A DNA stretch of 8,480 nucleotides from an uncultured Collinsella sp. (GTDB lineage: Bacteria; Actinomycetota; Coriobacteriia; Coriobacteriales; Coriobacteriaceae): assembly GCA_959599615.1 (NCBI GenBank), contig CAUGKA010000079.1, positions 1 to 8,480 on the forward strand. Direction: 5' to 3'. The stretch's first letter is position 1, and each line of letters begins with the position of its first letter. Positions 1 through 7,325 of this stretch are shown here, in pieces. The notes under the pieces were generated by a model. The model had not been told where the DNA came from. It ran no database searches and saw only the letters and a list, made by a program, of their open reading frames with translations. Both the position numbers and the translations under genes were made by a program.

Positions 1-11
1 CCGCCTTTCAA

Positions 12-37
12 CCTCAACCTTCAAGTTGACCTTGAGG
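12..37. promoter_or_regulatory. Possible dyad operator (weak)
   Basis: The sequence holds CTTCAAG (19-25), five spacer bases and CTTGAGG (31-37), which pair over seven positions with one wobble. An outer CCTCAA/TTGAGG pair sits at 12-17 and 32-37. Short dyads of this look are typical of MerR-family operators, which lie inside promoters. I see no convincing -35/-10 pair around it, and the gene it would serve is outside the window. Chance is a real alternative. Confidence 0.2.
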
Positions 38-129
38 CGATTTTTGCGTCCCTTTACATGGCGTTCACATCGCCCCCAAACTCCCCCACCCAAGGCACGT
101 GCGGCCCACCACCGCGACGACAAGTGGCG

Positions 130-199
130 AAAAATGGGACGGGCCCCAGATTGCCCATGCGCGCGCAAAAGCACGCCGCAGCAATCTGGGGCCCGTCCC
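130..199 (-). terminator. Long perfect hairpin terminating pyrG-xerD
   Basis: Two 19-base arms, GGGACGGGCCCCAGATTGC at 136-154 and its exact reverse complement at 181-199, enclose 26 bases. Those 26 bases can themselves fold (TGCG and GCGC segments around an AAAA loop). Read on the minus strand, the hairpin lies 34 bases past the xerD stop and is followed by A and then five T (134-130), so it fits an intrinsic terminator. On the plus strand no T-run follows. The stem is far longer than a terminator needs, so it may also be a copy of a dispersed palindromic repeat. Confidence 0.75.
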
Positions 200-232
200 C
201 AAATACCTATAAATATGCAGGCCAGCGATGTG

Positions 233-1174
233 TTAACGATGCGCCAGCGGATGCGCCGCCAGATAGACCTCGGTCAGTTGCGTGCGGTCGACATGCGTGT
301 AGACCTGCGTGGTCGAAATATCGGCATGGCCCAAAATCTCCTGCAGCACACGCAGGTCGGCACCGCCCGCGAGCATGTGGGTGGCAAAGGAGTGGCGCAA
401 GGTATGGGGATGGAGCCCCACCAGCCCCACCTGACGCCCATACCGCTCGCATATCGCATGCACGGCCTGGCGCGACAGGCGACGTCCGTTCTTATTTAAA
501 AAGACCGCCGAGGTCTCGGTTCCGCGGGCATGGGCCGCCAAGCGAGAACGTCCCTCAGTTACATAGAGCGTCAGAGCTCGCGCCGCGCTTCCCACCAGTG
601 GGGACAGGCGTTCCTTTGAGCCCTTACCGCGAACGAGTACAAAGCCATCGTCAATATGGATATCGCCCACATCGAGCCCAACCAGCTCACTCACACGCAA
701 ACCGCATCCGTAGAGCACTTCCAAGATGGCATGGTCGCGCAGTCCCATCTCGCCCTCGGGAAAGTCTTGATCGAGCAGCGCCGAGACATCCTCCACCGAT
801 AGATACTCCGGCAAACGCTCAGCCTTTTTAGGCAGGCGCAACGCCGCCGTCGGGTTTTGGGTCACGGCCCCATCGCGCACCAAAAAGGCATGCAGGCCCT
901 TCACGGCAGCAAGCGCGCGCTCCACCGAGGCGTCGGAATAACCTCCGTCGCGGCGATCGGCGACAAAGCCCTCCACGACCTGACGGGTCACCTCTTCAAA
1001 AGACACAATACCCGCCCGCTCCAGATAGGCGCAGTACGTCGTCAGGTCACGACGATAGGCCGCAATCGTGTTGCGCGCCAAACCCCGCTCGACCGCGAGG
1101 TAATCGAGATACTCCCCCGCCGCCACGGCGAGCGACGAGGGAGTAGCTTCGGTATGTTCCTTATTCGCCGGCAC
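233..1174 (-). CDS. xerD: Site-specific tyrosine recombinase XerD
   Basis: Tyrosine recombinase of 313 residues. It is expected to act with XerC at the dif site to resolve chromosome dimers before cell division. Residues about 15-100 form the N-terminal SAM-like core-binding domain (EYLDYLAVERGLARNTIAAY), and about 120-313 the catalytic domain. The full catalytic set is visible: R160 (GCGLRVSEL), K184 (RGKGSKER), H257 and R260 (HPHTLRHSFATH), H283 (LGHADISTTQ) and the nucleophile Y292. Their spacing matches E. coli XerD (R148, K172, H244, R247, H270, Y279). The start is taken as GTG at 1174, two bases after the pyrG stop, because an upstream ATG at 1327 would lie deep inside pyrG. The SD is poor, so translational coupling to pyrG is likely. 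XerD is preferred over XerC on N-terminal resemblance and pyrG linkage; an integrase is unlikely because no element borders it. Confidence 0.93.
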   Translation of the reverse strand: MPANKEHTEATPSSLAVAAGEYLDYLAVERGLARNTIAAYRRDLTTYCAYLERAGIVSFEEVTRQVVEGFVADRRDGGYSDASVERALAAVKGLHAFLVRDGAVTQNPTAALRLPKKAERLPEYLSVEDVSALLDQDFPEGEMGLRDHAILEVLYGCGLRVSELVGLDVGDIHIDDGFVLVRGKGSKERLSPLVGSAARALTLYVTEGRSRLAAHARGTETSAVFLNKNGRRLSRQAVHAICERYGRQVGLVGLHPHTLRHSFATHMLAGGADLRVLQEILGHADISTTQVYTHVDRTQLTEVYLAAHPLAHR

Positions 1175-1176
1175 CC

Positions 1177-2844
<1,668 letters not shown>

Positions 2845-2856
2845 TTACCTGCGCTT

Positions 2857-2888
2857 CCCGTAGAAGTTGTTTATCCACATCTTACGGG
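2857..2888 (-). promoter_or_regulatory. pyrG leader inverted repeat enclosing a DnaA box
   Basis: CCCGTA (2857-2862) and TACGGG (2883-2888) are exact inverted repeats. Between them lies TTATCCACA (2871-2879), identical to the consensus DnaA box; on the transcript strand it reads TGTGGATAA. With the promoter proposed at 2897-2925, transcription would start near 2890, placing this hairpin at the very 5' end of the pyrG mRNA. No T-run follows, so it is not a terminator. The initially transcribed bases are not the GGGC start used for reiterative-transcription control of pyrG in Bacillus subtilis. Confidence 0.4.
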
Positions 2889-2896
2889 TCTTCATT

Positions 2897-2925
2897 GTAA
2901 TACTCGCGCCGCGGACCGTTCGCAA
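2897..2925 (-). promoter_or_regulatory. Putative pyrG promoter
   Basis: On the minus strand TTGCGA (2925-2920) is followed after exactly 17 bases by TATTAC (2902-2897), a plausible sigma70-type -35/-10 pair. It lies 59 bases upstream of the pyrG ATG and downstream of the preceding gene's terminator, as expected for an independent pyrG-xerD transcript. An overlapping TACAAT is an alternative -10 with a longer spacer. Confidence 0.5.
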
Positions 2926-2960
2926 TTTTTCTCGCGTGCGATTGCATTTCTCAATCTTGA

Positions 2961-2992
2961 AACAAAACGCCGCCCGGTTTCCCAGGCGGCGT
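2961..2992 (-). terminator. Intrinsic terminator of the winged-helix gene
   Basis: ACGCCGCC (2967-2974) pairs exactly with GGCGGCGT (2985-2992). On the minus strand the stem runs into TTTTGTTT. It lies 24 bases past the stop of the small winged-helix gene and upstream of the pyrG promoter, separating the two units. Confidence 0.85.
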
Positions 2993-3016
2993 CGCTATGG
3001 CAAGGGTTACATGCTG

Positions 3017-3355
3017 CTATCGATCAGCAACCTCGTCCTCAAGCATTTCTTGAACGAGCATGCCAGTACGGACGCCCTCAAGATACCACTCGCCACGTTC
3101 GGTGAGGCAAATGCCATTTGCAAGCTGACCGCCGTCGTCGCTATAACGCGAGACGACATCAATCATGCCTTCGGAATCCAAGCGATCGATTGCGGCGCGG
3201 GCACGATACGGCGAAACCCCCACGCGTTCGGCAAGCGTTTTGCGCGAGAAACCATACGGCCCGCCATTGTCTTCGGTTTGCTGGTCGATCTCCATCAACA
3301 CCAGCACCTCGACACGCTTCATATCGTTGACACTCGCACGACCCTTGCCCGCCAT
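3017..3355 (-). CDS. Small winged-helix DNA-binding protein
   Basis: Predicted 112-residue protein; I do not recognise a named family. Residues about 36-88 look like a winged helix-turn-helix of MarR/PadR/GntR style: FSRKTLAERVGVSPYRARAA (36-55) fits a helix, turn and recognition helix, followed by IDRLDSEGMIDVVSR and a basic/acidic wing ending LTERGEWYLEG. An N-terminal helix (MKRVEVLVLMEIDQQ, 12-26) may serve in dimerisation, and the C-terminal tail is acidic. No ligand domain, signal peptide or membrane segment is seen. The ATG at 3355 is chosen because AGGAGG lies seven bases upstream; an in-frame ATG at 3409 would add 18 residues with no comparable SD. The gene has its own terminator and stands alone between DUF1846 and pyrG. 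Its targets cannot be told from sequence; autoregulation is a guess. Confidence 0.75.
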   Translation of the reverse strand: MAGKGRASVNDMKRVEVLVLMEIDQQTEDNGGPYGFSRKTLAERVGVSPYRARAAIDRLDSEGMIDVVSRYSDDGGQLANGICLTERGEWYLEGVRTGMLVQEMLEDEVADR

Positions 3356-3472
3356 AGCAGCCTCCTCAAACCGAGCACGAGCATCTAACGCGCCGTGCGC
3401 GACCGACACACCTCACGATGGCAGGTAATATCCATCATGCGGCATCCCGCCAAGGATGAAACAGTTACGGTT

Positions 3473-3480
3473 ATTGTATA
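3473..3480 (-). promoter_or_regulatory. Possible -10 element for the winged-helix gene
   Basis: The minus strand reads TATACAAT here, a good -10 match in an AT-richer stretch, about 118 bases before the ATG at 3355. No good -35 lies 16-18 bases upstream. The rest of 3356-3544 shows only a small hairpin (CTATTT at 3513-3518 pairing with AAATAG at 3526-3531). Confidence 0.3.
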
Positions 3481-3544
3481 CCGCTCTAATTGTTTCTAGG
3501 CAGGTAAACGGCTATTTTTCGCCGAAATAGGCGCTTTATTGATC

Positions 3545-3577
3545 AAAAAGCCGTACCGGGCGCTAACCCGATACGGC
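3545..3577 (-). terminator. Intrinsic terminator of the DUF1846 gene
   Basis: GCCGTACCGGG (3550-3560) and CCCGATACGGC (3567-3577) form an 11-bp stem around a six-base loop. The single plus-strand mismatch becomes a G-U pair in the minus-strand RNA, which then runs into five U (3549-3545). It sits 34 bases past the DUF1846 stop. Confidence 0.9.
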
Positions 3578-3611
3578 CAAAATGCAATGCAATTACCGCG
3601 ATGCTTCAAAC

Positions 3612-5093
3612 TTAGCGATGGAAGAAACCACGGCGCTCAAACTTGGGCTCGCAGCACACGTTGATACCCAGTTTGCGCAGTACCGTCTCGTCCGTCGGCG
3701 AGATGATAACGCTAAAGAAAGCATCGCAACCGCGCAACTGCTCCAGGCCCGAAAGGACGCGAGCGGCCGTCTCACTCGTGGCCGAGGTGATCGACAGCGC
3801 CATAAGCGTCTCGTCGGTGTGGAGGCGCGGGTTTTTGCTGCCCAGGAAATGCGTCTTGAGCTTGCTGATGGGCTCGATCGCTTCATCGCTAATGACCTCG
3901 AGCTCAAGGTCGACGCCCGAGACATGCTTGAGGGCGTTCATAATGAGCGAACTTGCGGCGCCCAGGCGCGTGGAGGTCTTACCGGTCACCACGGAGCCAT
4001 CGGGCATGACCATGGCACCCACGGGACCGCCCGTCAGCTGCTCCCTGGTGAGGGCCGCCGAGCGCGCCGGTGAGTAGTTCTTATCGATGCCGGCTTTCTT
4101 CATAATAATCTTGAGACGGTCGACTTGCTCATCGCCCACGCCGGTACGGCGCACATTTTCGACCGCGGTAAAGTAGCGGCGGACGATCTCCATCTTGGAA
4201 GCGTCGCGGCAGGCATCGTCATCGGTGATGGCAAAGCCAACCATATTGACGCCCATGTCCGTAGGGCTCTGGTAGGGGCTCTTGCCCAGGATCTTTTCCA
4301 TCAGGGCACGGACTACCGGGAAGGCCTCGACGTCGCGGTTGTAGTTGACCGTGGTCTTGTTGTAGGCCTCAAGGTGGAAGGAGTCGATGATGTTGGCGTC
4401 ATCGAGGTCTGCCGTGGCGGCCTCGTAGGCAATGTTGACCGGATGCGTAAGGGGCAGATTCCAAACCGGGAAGGTCTCGAATTTGGCATAGCCGGCGGCC
4501 GTGCCATGCTTGTGCTCGTGATAGAGCTGAGACAGGCAGGTGGCAAGCTTGCCCGAGCCAGGACCGGGGGCAGTGACCACGACGAGCGGTCGGGTGGTCT
4601 CGACAAACTCGTTCTTGCCGTAGCCATCATCGGACACGATCAGATCGACATCGTGCGGGTAGCCCTCGATGGGATAGTGCAGCTTGGCAGGAATGCCGAG
4701 CGCGTTCAGGCGGTTGCGGAACACATCGGCAGCAGGCTGGCCGGCGTACTGGGTGATGACCACAGCCGCGACGGCAAAGCCGTTGCCGCGGAACAAGTCA
4801 ACCAGGCGCAGCACATCCTCGTCATAGGTAATGCCAAGGTCACCGCGAGCCTTGTTTTTCTCGATATGGTTCGCGTTGATCGCGATGATAACCTCGACAT
4901 CGTCGGCGATGCTCTTGAGCATGCGGAACTTGCTGTCCGGTTCAAAACCCGGCAGCACGCGGCTCGCGTGATAGTCGTCAAACAGCTTGCCGCCAAACTC
5001 CAAATACAGCTTGCCGCCAAACTGCGAGATGCGCTCCTTAATATGAGCGGCCTGCAGCTCGATATACTTCGCGTTGTCGAAACCCTGACGCAT
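3612..5093 (-). CDS. DUF1846 domain-containing protein, function unknown
   Basis: Soluble 493-residue protein that I assign to the DUF1846 family, which is about 500 residues long. Its biochemical role is not established. Recognisable family segments are the N-terminal FGGKLYLEFGGKLFDDYHASRVLPGF (from residue 25), INANHIEKNKARGDLGITY (72-90) and SDDGYGKNEFVETTRPLVVV (154-173). The next segment, APGPGSGK (175-182), looks like a P-loop and suggests nucleotide binding; that is an inference from the motif. Later LTGGPVGAMVMPDGSVVTGK (353-372) is glycine-rich, with a C-terminal alpha/beta part after 390. No signal peptide or membrane segment is seen. The ATG at 5093 is chosen because it aligns with the family start (MRQGFDNAKY) and has GGGAG upstream. 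The in-frame ATG at 5117 would lie only about ten bases from the predicted transcription start. It is monocistronic, with its own -10 box and terminator. Confidence 0.9.
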   Translation of the reverse strand: MRQGFDNAKYIELQAAHIKERISQFGGKLYLEFGGKLFDDYHASRVLPGFEPDSKFRMLKSIADDVEVIIAINANHIEKNKARGDLGITYDEDVLRLVDLFRGNGFAVAAVVITQYAGQPAADVFRNRLNALGIPAKLHYPIEGYPHDVDLIVSDDGYGKNEFVETTRPLVVVTAPGPGSGKLATCLSQLYHEHKHGTAAGYAKFETFPVWNLPLTHPVNIAYEAATADLDDANIIDSFHLEAYNKTTVNYNRDVEAFPVVRALMEKILGKSPYQSPTDMGVNMVGFAITDDDACRDASKMEIVRRYFTAVENVRRTGVGDEQVDRLKIIMKKAGIDKNYSPARSAALTREQLTGGPVGAMVMPDGSVVTGKTSTRLGAASSLIMNALKHVSGVDLELEVISDEAIEPISKLKTHFLGSKNPRLHTDETLMALSITSATSETAARVLSGLEQLRGCDAFFSVIISPTDETVLRKLGINVCCEPKFERRGFFHR

Positions 5094-5132
5094 GTATGGC
5101 TCCCGTCCCGTTTCCATTTAATGTCTTAGGCG

Positions 5133-5138
5133 ATTATA
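5133..5138 (-). promoter_or_regulatory. Consensus -10 box for the DUF1846 gene
   Basis: The minus strand reads TATAAT exactly, 39 bases upstream of the ATG at 5093. No convincing -35 hexamer lies 16-18 bases further upstream (the region is G-rich), so the promoter may depend on another contact or an activator. The remaining bases up to 5200 hold nothing else I can name. Confidence 0.55.
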
Positions 5139-5200
5139 ACGGAGCCTGCCCTCCCCGATGCCCAGGCCATCAACAGGCACCAACCAAACACGCCATCGAT

Positions 5201-5269
5201 AAGTTGCGGTGAAATAGCTCCTGTTTAACCCCTCAAGACGGCCAAACGGGAACTATTCCACCGCAACTT
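5201..5269. repeat. 69-base near-perfect palindrome
   Basis: AAGTTGCGGTGAAATAG (5201-5217) and CTATTCCACCGCAACTT (5253-5269) are inverted with one mismatch. Pairing continues inward: CTCCTGTTT at 5218-5226 against AAACGGGAA at 5244-5252, with one mismatch and one wobble. The result is about 26 paired positions around a 17-base loop. In the minus-strand RNA two of the mismatches become G-U pairs. There is no T-run on either side, so it is not a typical terminator. Size and form suit a REP-like or MITE-like intergenic palindrome; copy number cannot be judged from one window. Confidence 0.7.
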
Positions 5270-5300
5270 CCCCTTTTGGCGCAAAGTAACCTGACCCCTT

Positions 5301-5399
5301 TGCACCAACAGCAGAAACGTCGCGGGCAGAGAACGGACAGCGAACAGGCACCAGAGCGGGCAAGCTGTTCCCCTGCACCAACAATAACAGCGTCGCAGG
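5301..5399. repeat. Imperfect direct repeat pair
   Basis: TGCACCAACA followed within a few bases by CGTCGC occurs at 5301-5323 and again at 5374-5396, a spacing of 73 bases. The intervening bases diverge. No credible gene covers this stretch (5270-5440), so the repeat is not explained by coding. It may be a degraded duplication of an intergenic repeat. Confidence 0.4.
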
Positions 5400-5446
5400 T
5401 TGAGCATAAGTCAGCGAGCGCCGTCCAGAACGTACAAGTTGGCATG

Positions 5447-5488
5447 AAAAAGGCAAGGCATAGACCTTTTGGTCATGCCTTGCCTTTT
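5447..5488 (-). terminator. Strong terminator after yfcC 3' region
   Basis: AAAAGGCAAGGCAT (5448-5461) pairs exactly with ATGCCTTGCCTTTT (5475-5488), and inside it GACC/GGTC closes on a TTTT loop. On the minus strand the stem ends in five T (5451-5447). The plus strand ends in TTTT too, so it could work in both directions, but no plus-strand gene is seen to the left. It would end the arc transcript about 210-250 bases past the yfcC stop. Confidence 0.85.
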
Positions 5489-5530
5489 GAATGACAAATT
5501 GTAGTTCTGGGCGGCGCGCAGCGTCGAGTG

Positions 5531-5699
5531 GTTTCGCGGTTTGGTAAAACCGCGGAACATAAGTGCGCCCCCTCCCGCGCACGGAACGGGAGGGGGCTAA
5601 AGGTAGGAGTCTACCGGTGGGTTGACCCCACCGGACAGACGATGACCAGGTGATCCTCTACAGGATCGTCAAGGTTTCCGTGGGGTACCCGTTGGGTAC
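5531..5699 (-). ncRNA. Candidate structured RNA / structured yfcC 3' UTR
   Basis: Five separate helices fill about 170 bases between the yfcC stop and the terminator at 5488. They are GTACCC/GGGTAC (5685-5699); GATCCT/AGGATC (5652-5667); CCGGTGGG/CCCACCGG with an outer GTCT/AGAC (5609-5640); GCCCCCTCCCG/CGGGAGGGGGC (5567-5597); and GTTTCGCGGTTT/AAACCGCGGAAC with one wobble (5531-5558). Alternative pairings compete, for example GGTAG/CTACC at 5602-5615 and GACGAT/ATCGTC at 5638-5670. None has a T-run, so these are not stacked terminators. No long ORF or clear promoter is seen. It may be a conserved noncoding RNA, a 3' UTR-derived small RNA, or several palindromic repeats side by side. I could not match it to a known class from memory. 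Confidence 0.45.
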
Positions 5700-7178
5700 T
5701 TAGAGCAGCACGCAGGCGACGGTCAGGATGACGGCGCAGACGACGGAGAGAGCGACGATGAGCTTAAGGGCAAACTTGAGCCAGGTCGTCCACTCGATCT
5801 TGGCCAGGGCGAGACCGCCCATGATGGCGCCGGAGGTCGGGGTGAACAGGTTCACGACACCGATGGCGGCGGAGAAGATCATGACCATGACCTCGGGCGA
5901 GAAGCCGAGCTTAACAGCCAGCGGTCCCATGATGGGCATGGAGACGGTGGCCATACCAGAGGTCGAAGGGATCAGGAAGGACAGGCCGAAGTAGACCAGG
6001 AAGCTCATGGGAGCGAAGATCACGCCGGACAGGCCAGCCAGGGCATTGGCGGCAGCGTCGAGGACGAAGACATCGAGGCCGGTGTTAGCCATGAGGACGG
6101 AGATACCACGGGCGAGGGCGATGACGAGAACAACGGACATCATGTCGGCAGCGCCGGTGATGAAGGTGTTGACGATCTGCTTCTCGGACAGGCCACCGAT
6201 GATACCGATCAGGACGGCCATGAGGAAGAACCAGGTGGAAGCCTCGTCGAAGTACCACTGGCCAATGGGCAGGCCGGTGATCAGGGCAGACCAGCCCTGG
6301 ACGACGGCGTTACCGTCGGCGTCGTAGACAGCGCCGGCGTCGAAGAAGTTGGCGACGCCCTCGTTGAGGTCGGCCAGCGGAATGAAGCCGACGATCATGA
6401 CGACGAAGGTGAAGGCGAAGGCGATCAGAACACCCTTCTGACGACCGGTGAGCTTGACCTCCTTGTGGACCTCGGAAGCAGCCTTGCCGTGAGCCTCTTC
6501 GGCGTCCTTGAGCTCCTGCATCGACAGGATGGTGGAACCCTTGTCAGCCTTGACCTTCTTGGCGTAGCTCATCACGAAGAAGATGGACATAGCGGTAGTG
6601 ACAATCCACAGGACGGCACCGAGGCCGATGATGATGGACTGGTTGACCTCAATGCCAACGCCGGTCAGAGCGTCGACGGCAGCGCCGACGGCGAACGGGT
6701 TAACCGTGGAGCCCAGGCAGCCGCAGCCAGCGCCGAGCAGGACGGTAGCGGCACCGACCATGGGGTCGAAGCCAGCGGCCATCATGGTAGCGGCGAGCAG
6801 GGCGTAGAAGGGAACGGTCTCCTCGCACATACCATAGGTGGTACCACCGAGGGAGAAGATGAGCATCAGCACGGGAATGAGCATAATCTCGTTGCCCTTA
6901 AGCTTCTGCACCAGGACGGCGATGCCGTTGTCCAGGGCGCCGGTCTCGGTCATCATGCCGAGGAAGCCGCCCAGGATCATAACGAAGAGGCAGACGGGCA
7001 GAGCGTCAGCGAAGCCCAGGATCGGGGCGGTGCAGAAATCGCTCAGACGGGCGGCAGTAACCGCGCCACCGGACGTGCCGGAGACGATAACGGTAATCAC
7101 TGCGACAATTGCCAGCAGAGCAAGAAGAATGGTGAACGATGAAGGCATACCGCGCTTTTTCTTAGCGGTCTCAGTCAT
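5700..7178 (-). CDS. yfcC: YfcC-family basic amino acid antiporter (ArcD-type)
   Basis: Integral membrane carrier of 492 residues in the YfcC/DcuC-like superfamily. Its place after arcA and arcB argues that it exchanges arginine for ornithine across the cytoplasmic membrane, as the YfcC-type ArcD proteins of streptococci do. Many hydrophobic segments are visible (for example 14-34, 60-77, 98-110, 182-204, 249-266, 316-329, 387-404, 467-492). The signature re-entrant motifs are GGTTYGMCEETVPFY (111-125), STVNPFAVGAA (157-167), IPSTSGMATVSMPIMG (403-418) and FTPTSGAIMGG (445-455). A charged cytoplasmic loop lies at about 205-248. The ATG at 7178 is chosen because GGGGGG lies nine bases upstream; an ATG at 7187 would abut that SD directly. 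A terminator-like hairpin separates it from arcB. A C4-dicarboxylate substrate is possible by family but less likely by context. Confidence 0.88.
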   Translation of the reverse strand: MTETAKKKRGMPSSFTILLALLAIVAVITVIVSGTSGGAVTAARLSDFCTAPILGFADALPVCLFVMILGGFLGMMTETGALDNGIAVLVQKLKGNEIMLIPVLMLIFSLGGTTYGMCEETVPFYALLAATMMAAGFDPMVGAATVLLGAGCGCLGSTVNPFAVGAAVDALTGVGIEVNQSIIIGLGAVLWIVTTAMSIFFVMSYAKKVKADKGSTILSMQELKDAEEAHGKAASEVHKEVKLTGRQKGVLIAFAFTFVVMIVGFIPLADLNEGVANFFDAGAVYDADGNAVVQGWSALITGLPIGQWYFDEASTWFFLMAVLIGIIGGLSEKQIVNTFITGAADMMSVVLVIALARGISVLMANTGLDVFVLDAAANALAGLSGVIFAPMSFLVYFGLSFLIPSTSGMATVSMPIMGPLAVKLGFSPEVMVMIFSAAIGVVNLFTPTSGAIMGGLALAKIEWTTWLKFALKLIVALSVVCAVILTVACVLL

Positions 7179-7211
7179 AGTTCTCATCCCCCCTTCATAA
7201 ATCATTTACTG

Positions 7212-7262
7212 ATCTCGCCAGAAGCGGCTCTTCCGTGCCGTGCCTGCCGCTTGATGCGAGAT
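7212..7262 (-). promoter_or_regulatory. Hairpin in the yfcC leader
   Basis: ATCTCGC (7212-7218) pairs with GCGAGAT (7256-7262), and after a three-base symmetric internal loop AAGCGGC (7222-7228) pairs with GCCGCTT (7246-7252). This 14-bp two-part helix ends 34 bases before the yfcC ATG. It has no T-run, so it is not a terminator. It could stabilise a processed yfcC mRNA end or affect translation. Confidence 0.45.
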
Positions 7263-7273
7263 TATTACCAGAT

Positions 7274-7310
7274 AAAACCGCTCGGGGTGCGCAGTAATAC
7301 ACCCCGAGCG
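7274..7310 (-). terminator. Terminator/attenuator between arcB and yfcC
   Basis: CGCTCGGGGTG (7279-7289) and CACCCCGAGCG (7300-7310) form a perfect 11-bp stem, followed on the minus strand by G and TTTT (7277-7274). It starts 15 bases past the arcB stop. If yfcC has no promoter of its own, the hairpin would set yfcC level by partial read-through; I see no strong promoter in the following 100 bases. Confidence 0.8.
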
Positions 7311-7325
7311 AGATGCTAGATGCTC

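Noticed and set aside
58..831. 257-codon plus-strand open frame opposite xerD
   Set aside because: Its translation is low-complexity and proline/arginine-rich, it runs through the terminator palindrome and is antisense to intact xerD.
2857..2890. Bacillus-type pyrG attenuation by reiterative transcription
   Set aside because: The predicted transcript does not begin with GGGC and the leader hairpin has no U-tract.
4982..5023. 18-base direct repeat (period 24) inside the DUF1846 gene
   Set aside because: It encodes the two FGGKL copies of the conserved family motif FGGKLYLEFGGKLFDD, so protein conservation explains it.
4125..5129. 334-codon plus-strand open frame opposite the DUF1846 gene
   Set aside because: It is the antisense shadow of a recognised family protein, with no plausible domain and no SD-supported start.
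5253..5445. Minus-strand frames containing DAVIVGAG, resembling an FAD-binding start
   Set aside because: The match is limited to eight residues, what follows is cysteine-rich and unlike any oxidoreductase, and the frame ends in the palindrome.
5276..5494. 72-codon plus-strand frame in the 5118-5699 spacer
   Set aside because: It runs through the terminator hairpin at 5447-5488, has no SD or promoter, and shows no recognisable motif.
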